Shown: positions 15,128 to 18,707 of the stretch, in pieces
Position numbering within the stretch: position 1 is the stretch's first letter
How the letters are laid out: every line of letters starts with the position of its first letter
Assembly (NCBI GenBank): GCA_016839655.1
Contig: JAEOTW010000187.1
Location: forward strand, 1 to 18,707
DNA length: 18,707 nucleotides
Reading direction: 5' to 3'
Origin: Promethearchaeota archaeon
GTDB lineage: Archaea > Asgardarchaeota > Lokiarchaeia > Sigynarchaeales > SOKP01
Program-made: the position numbers and the translations under genes
Notes under the pieces: model-generated
The model's input: the letters and a program-made list of their open reading frames with translations, nothing else
The model's database searches: none
Told to the model about the DNA's origin: nothing

Positions 15128-17980
15128 ATGGAAGTGTTTTTAAAAAGAGCTGAGCGTTCCTTTAAAGAAAAGTTAGGCGAGGATAAAACTTCAAGTATTT
15201 TAAATAATATAAAGAAAGCAACAAATGAAATTCCGCTTAAATTTAGGAGAGTTATTGGCTCAGAAATACCAAAATTTCTTTTTAATTATTCACAGGAGAT
15301 TGAAGATGTTTCTCCTGCAATTACTGAGGGTGTTTTAAATTATATTTTTATGTTTGCTGAATCATTGAAAGATCTTGTAAATAAGGATAGAAATCAAGTA
15401 ACTCAGATGTTAATTAACAGGAGTAATAATTCCATGCGAAATCTTTCAGATTTATTGATTGCTTTTGTTGATAAAGCAAAAAATGGTGAAGTGATAGAAA
15501 ATGTTGAGTCATTTGAAGATATAATGACGTATATGGTTGGTGGAAAGGCAGAACTCACTCAGATGAATGAAGTTGAATTATTTCTTAAGCGAGCTGATAA
15601 GAATTTATCTGAAAGATTGGGAAAAGGAAGATATAGATCTTTTTCAGAAAAACTCAAGAAATCATTTGAGCAGATTGATGATCTACATCGCGATCAAATG
15701 AGCTCTGAAATTTCGAAATATTTATTCAAATTCTCCCAGAATATTGATAACATTTCTACAGAAACAATAGACAGCATATTAGTACATACTTCATTATTTT
15801 CTGATTCAATAACAGATTTAGATGGAAAAACATGGGATCAGATTAGTCAAGAAATAAGAAGAAGGAGTGATAATAAATCACATTCCTTAATCGATTTATT
15901 CAAGGAATTATTAGAGGACGTTAAGAAAGGAAATGTATTAGAAACGAGTAACGAACTTGAAGATATTTTAACTCATCTATTTGGAGAAGAAAAAGAGAGA
16001 GTTCAATTCTCTGATGTAGAAGCTTTTCTTAAAAGAACAGAGAAAAAATATTCACTTATTCTAGGGCAAGATATGATCCAAATGCTCATGGAGGAGTTAT
16101 TGGATGCAATAAACAATATTCCAGAGCAACATAGAGAGTATTTGGGGTCTGACCTTGCTAAGTATTTATTTAAATATTCAGAAAATGCCACCATCCATGA
16201 TTCGGAGAATTTAGAACTAATTTTTAATGGTGCAATAATTTTTTCTAATTCGTTAACGGAGATTGGGGATTTAAATAAGGCAGAAATTAATCAATTCATT
16301 ATAAATAGATCTAATCATAAAGTGCGTGGATTATTTGACTTATTTCTGGCTTTCCTAGAAAAAATTAAAGTACGAATGCCATTTTCTCTCGAACCAAATT
16401 TTGATGAAATCCTTATCCATACTTTAGGAAGATATAGTGGTCCTAAAGTCATTGAGCAAGGAGGTCTAATTCATGAACATTTGGCGGATTTTCATGAAGA
16501 AATTCCATTGGCAATTGAACATTCAAACTGGGCTAAAGCTCTAATTGAGATTATACCTCGTTATTTAGATATTTTACCAAAAACTGATGGTGATCGAGTA
16601 CTAGATTTTCTATGGGAAAATAAATATCCAGAAGATAAAATTGTAGAAAAATACCAATCTAAAATAGCTGAACTCCCGAGAGAAAAGGAAAAGACATTCA
16701 TGTTTAGATTGTTGAATATGTTAACTAATCAAATATTAGTTGATGAAGAAGAAGACAAAATATTAGCTGGAGCCTTAGCTCTTAGAATCCTTGGAGGTAT
16801 TTTTGTAGAAGTATTTGGTGGAAGAAACGCTCAAATACGAGCAATTCGACTAAATCAATTATTAAAAGACAGAAAAGTTTCTAACTTGGAGAATAAAAAG
16901 AAAATTGATGAGCATATTAATATAATCTTGGAAGAAGATTTGAAAGCAATTCAAAAGCGTACAATGACAATTAATACAATTATTCCAATACTGACCAAAA
17001 AAAGGTATTTCATTAAAACTTATGATATTGTTATGAAAGATTTTCCAGAATTTATAGTTAAAATGATCACTGTTAGAGAAGATGAAAAATTAAAGGATAT
17101 CGGTGAAGATTATAAGAAACCTGGCGTTTCAGCTGAATTAATACAACTTGTTAACAATTTTTTGAACGAGCTTGACTTAGCAAGGAGATTTTATAAAAAA
17201 TATTTTGAAGAAATGTATTCAATAGCTATGGATGCTCAAAAAAATATGCTAGCTATTAGAAAATTCTTTAAATCTTTAGTTGAACTTAGTGAAAATATCG
17301 AAACAATTGAATTTTTTGAACGACCTATTGCGAATACTGAACACACTTTATATATGTCAATATTAAACTACTTGTATGACTGCTTGCCAGAAATATTTGA
17401 TATATCTCGTACTATTCTTGACGAACAAGAATACCAAAAAAAAATTATGAAATTAGATACATACTTAAGCGAATGGAAACTAGAACAACTTAATTTAGAG
17501 ATAAAAGAAGCTGAAAATAAAATTAAAGAATATGAAGTGATGCAAGAATGGGATACAACGGATAAGATTAGGAATTTAACTAAATTTCTTAATCGGGATA
17601 AGAATGAGATTAAATTTTATGATATAATGTTTAAGCTTCTAAAGGAAACAGAAAAAGTTGATGAAATTCTTAAATTAAGATTAGATTTCTCAAAGGCACT
17701 ATTGAAATATTCAGATTCTCTTAAAAAAATACATCCCAATCTCCCCGCAGCATTATGTGATTATTTAGAAAATTTAAATGATTTTAATCAAGAAATCGAT
17801 AAGATTGTTGAAGAATTAAAAAAGAAAAGCTCTTCAGGAATCATCTCTCCATTTGATTTTAGAGAAAAGAATGATGTTGCAGAATTAGCTAAAAAGGAAT
17901 TATTATCTCTCTGTTCAAATGAAGATTTTATGAATCATATAAAATCTATGCTAAAAACTTCAAAGAAAAATATTTTATGA
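15128..17980 (+). CDS. 950-aa helical protein with three 148-residue tandem repeats
   Basis: Not a recognised family. Residues 2-445 are three repeats in exact 148-residue register. Landmarks recur at fixed offsets: FLKRA/FLKRA/FLKRT (4, 152, 300), the S-E/D-I/L step before F/YLF (46, 194, 342), the R-S pair in INRSN / RRRSD / INRSN (98, 246, 394), DLL/DLF/DLF (108, 256, 404) and FED/LED/FDE (129, 277, 425). Each unit looks all-alpha, about five or six helices. Residues 446-950 are also helical and charged, with a likely coiled coil around 765-845 and a conspicuous short segment ALRILGGIFVEVFGG (551-565) that is too short and polar for a membrane span. Three cysteines, all C-terminal (752, 877, 929); no signal peptide, Walker motif or metal site. 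It suggests a scaffold or binding protein. Upstream is a possible operator palindrome; downstream is a convergent acyl-CoA synthetase. Confidence 0.88.
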   Translation: MEVFLKRAERSFKEKLGEDKTSSILNNIKKATNEIPLKFRRVIGSEIPKFLFNYSQEIEDVSPAITEGVLNYIFMFAESLKDLVNKDRNQVTQMLINRSNNSMRNLSDLLIAFVDKAKNGEVIENVESFEDIMTYMVGGKAELTQMNEVELFLKRADKNLSERLGKGRYRSFSEKLKKSFEQIDDLHRDQMSSEISKYLFKFSQNIDNISTETIDSILVHTSLFSDSITDLDGKTWDQISQEIRRRSDNKSHSLIDLFKELLEDVKKGNVLETSNELEDILTHLFGEEKERVQFSDVEAFLKRTEKKYSLILGQDMIQMLMEELLDAINNIPEQHREYLGSDLAKYLFKYSENATIHDSENLELIFNGAIIFSNSLTEIGDLNKAEINQFIINRSNHKVRGLFDLFLAFLEKIKVRMPFSLEPNFDEILIHTLGRYSGPKVIEQGGLIHEHLADFHEEIPLAIEHSNWAKALIEIIPRYLDILPKTDGDRVLDFLWENKYPEDKIVEKYQSKIAELPREKEKTFMFRLLNMLTNQILVDEEEDKILAGALALRILGGIFVEVFGGRNAQIRAIRLNQLLKDRKVSNLENKKKIDEHINIILEEDLKAIQKRTMTINTIIPILTKKRYFIKTYDIVMKDFPEFIVKMITVREDEKLKDIGEDYKKPGVSAELIQLVNNFLNELDLARRFYKKYFEEMYSIAMDAQKNMLAIRKFFKSLVELSENIETIEFFERPIANTEHTLYMSILNYLYDCLPEIFDISRTILDEQEYQKKIMKLDTYLSEWKLEQLNLEIKEAENKIKEYEVMQEWDTTDKIRNLTKFLNRDKNEIKFYDIMFKLLKETEKVDEILKLRLDFSKALLKYSDSLKKIHPNLPAALCDYLENLNDFNQEIDKIVEELKKKSSSGIISPFDFREKNDVAELAKKELLSLCSNEDFMNHIKSMLKTSKKNIL
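15131..16462 (+). repeat. Three tandem 444-bp coding repeats
   Basis: Units at about 15131-15574, 15575-16018 and 16019-16462 encode the three 148-residue repeats. The register is kept with no indels at any landmark checked, yet nucleotide and amino-acid identity is low apart from the landmarks. This points to an old duplication held at constant length by structure. Confidence 0.8.
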
Positions 17981-18023
17981 AAAATATTAATGATAAGGTT
18001 AAACTAAATCAAGAGGAATTAAT

Positions 18024-18030
18024 AAAAAAA
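18024..18030 (-). terminator. T7 tract downstream of the acyl-CoA synthetase gene
   Basis: On the minus strand seven consecutive T (seen as A in the plus strand) lie 12-18 nt after the stop of the synthetase, inside the 62-bp convergent gap. This fits an archaeal T-tract terminator for that gene. Nothing comparable was seen for the plus-strand gene. Confidence 0.4.
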
Positions 18031-18042
18031 GAGAAACGAATT

Positions 18043-18707
18043 TTAATTTATTCCAAGTTTATTTGTTTCTTGTTCAACTAACTTTCGACGTAATATTTTA
18101 CCCGACCCCGATTTTGGAATTTCATCAACAAATTCAACTTCACGGATTTTCTTGTAAGCAGAAATTCTTTCAGCAACCCAATTCATAATTTCTTGCTCAT
18201 TTACTCTATCTTTAGATTCAGGCTTTAATATAATATAAGCTTTTGGGATTTGACCAATATCTAGTTTGGTAGAGGGTTTACCAATAACAGCAGCATCAAA
18301 TACATGTGGATTTTTAAAAAGTAAGTCCTCAAGCTCAGCAGGTGCAATGCTCCAACCTTTATATTTTATCATTTCTTTGATTCGATCTATAAGATGCTCA
18401 TACTCATCTTCATCTATATATGCCATATCGCCAGTTCTCAGCCATTTTTCACCTGTTTTAGGATCAAGCCAAAATGCATCTTCTGTTGCTTCAGGTTTAT
18501 TCCAATATCCTTTCATTACTTGAGGTCCCTTAATAACCAACTCACCAACCTGACCACGTTCAGGTAACTCTACACCTGTCTCTAAGTCAATTATTTTATG
18601 AAATGTATCTGAAAGTAAAGTACCTTGAGATTCCATTTTACGACGATACATTGGATTCACGGCTACAACTGGAGAAGCCTCAGTCAAACCCCAACCATGT
18701 TGGATAG
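18043..18707 (-). CDS. Acyl-CoA synthetase (AMP-forming, ANL superfamily), C-terminal part
   Basis: About 221 codons are visible; the frame runs open to the window edge, so the gene continues beyond it. The first codons at the edge read IQHGWGLTEASPVV, the A5 'YG-x-TE' motif of adenylating enzymes, so the start is not here. Then GELVIKGPQVMKGYWNKPEA (A6), WLRTGDMAYIDEDEY (A7, ATP-ribose Asp), IDRIKEMIKYKGWSIAPAE (A8 hinge) and PKSGSGKILRRKL with the catalytic lysine (A10). The C-terminal swivelling domain is complete. It activates a carboxylic acid to acyl-CoA via acyl-AMP, most likely a fatty acid, given the adjacent thiolase and hydratase. Chain length cannot be read. It converges on the 950-aa gene with 62 bp between. 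Confidence 0.93.
   Translation of the reverse strand, partial: IQHGWGLTEASPVVAVNPMYRRKMESQGTLLSDTFHKIIDLETGVELPERGQVGELVIKGPQVMKGYWNKPEATEDAFWLDPKTGEKWLRTGDMAYIDEDEYEHLIDRIKEMIKYKGWSIAPAELEDLLFKNPHVFDAAVIGKPSTKLDIGQIPKAYIILKPESKDRVNEQEIMNWVAERISAYKKIREVEFVDEIPKSGSGKILRRKLVEQETNKLGIN

Noticed and set aside
1..18707. CRISPR arrays, tRNA/rRNA genes, insertion sequences or attachment sites
   Set aside because: No regularly spaced short repeats, cloverleaf, transposase frame or terminal inverted repeats were seen; the only tandem repeats are the coding 444-bp units.

Overview
The window is visibly AT-rich and reads as archaeal. Genes that begin a transcript tend to have an AT-rich TATA-like element about 25 nt before the start codon and no Shine-Dalgarno (SD) site. 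Genes inside operons have GGAGG or GGTGA-type sites and short overlaps. Starts are a mix of ATG, GTG and TTG. Low G+C, eukaryote-like CarA/CarB and a beta-oxidation gene set together suggest an Asgard (Lokiarchaeia-like) archaeon. That placement is inference from memory of protein families; no search was run.

Layout, left to right. (1) 1-2191, minus strand: a tandem pair of half-size ABC exporters, the first truncated by the window edge, probably one heterodimer. (2) 2192-2933: an intergenic stretch, a 46-codon GTG-start small gene with a well-placed TATA element, and a stand-alone Lrp/AsnC-type RAM domain gene with a TTG start. (3) 3104-7583, minus strand: carA-carB. Both subunits look like the eukaryotic CAD/CPS II type. 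carB is interrupted by a -1 frameshift exactly at an A AAA AAG heptamer. carA has a palindrome in its leader. (4) 7656-9484, minus strand: a TetR-family regulator followed by an unrecognised 363-aa protein.

(5) 9485-9817 is a divergent control region. (6) 9818-13566, plus strand: a DMSO-reductase-family molybdopterin oxidoreductase with a serine at the aligned metal-ligand position, a four-cluster ferredoxin subunit, and an enoyl-CoA hydratase. A T-tract terminator follows, then a thiolase with its own promoter (13676-14956). (7) 15128-17980: an unrecognised 950-aa soluble, helix-rich protein with three tandem repeats of exactly 148 residues. (8) 18043-18707, minus strand: the C-terminal part of an acyl-CoA synthetase, cut by the window edge.

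The right half looks like an acyl-CoA/fatty-acid degradation neighbourhood: ligase, hydratase, thiolase and a two-subunit redox enzyme, with a divergent TetR regulator of the kind that often senses acyl-CoAs. The redox pair has no Tat signal and no membrane anchor in the window, so it is probably cytoplasmic. The left half holds pyrimidine/arginine precursor synthesis and an exporter. The items most worth a second look are the carB frameshift site, the 148-residue repeat protein, the Mo-enzyme/beta-oxidation gene cluster and the 46-codon gene.
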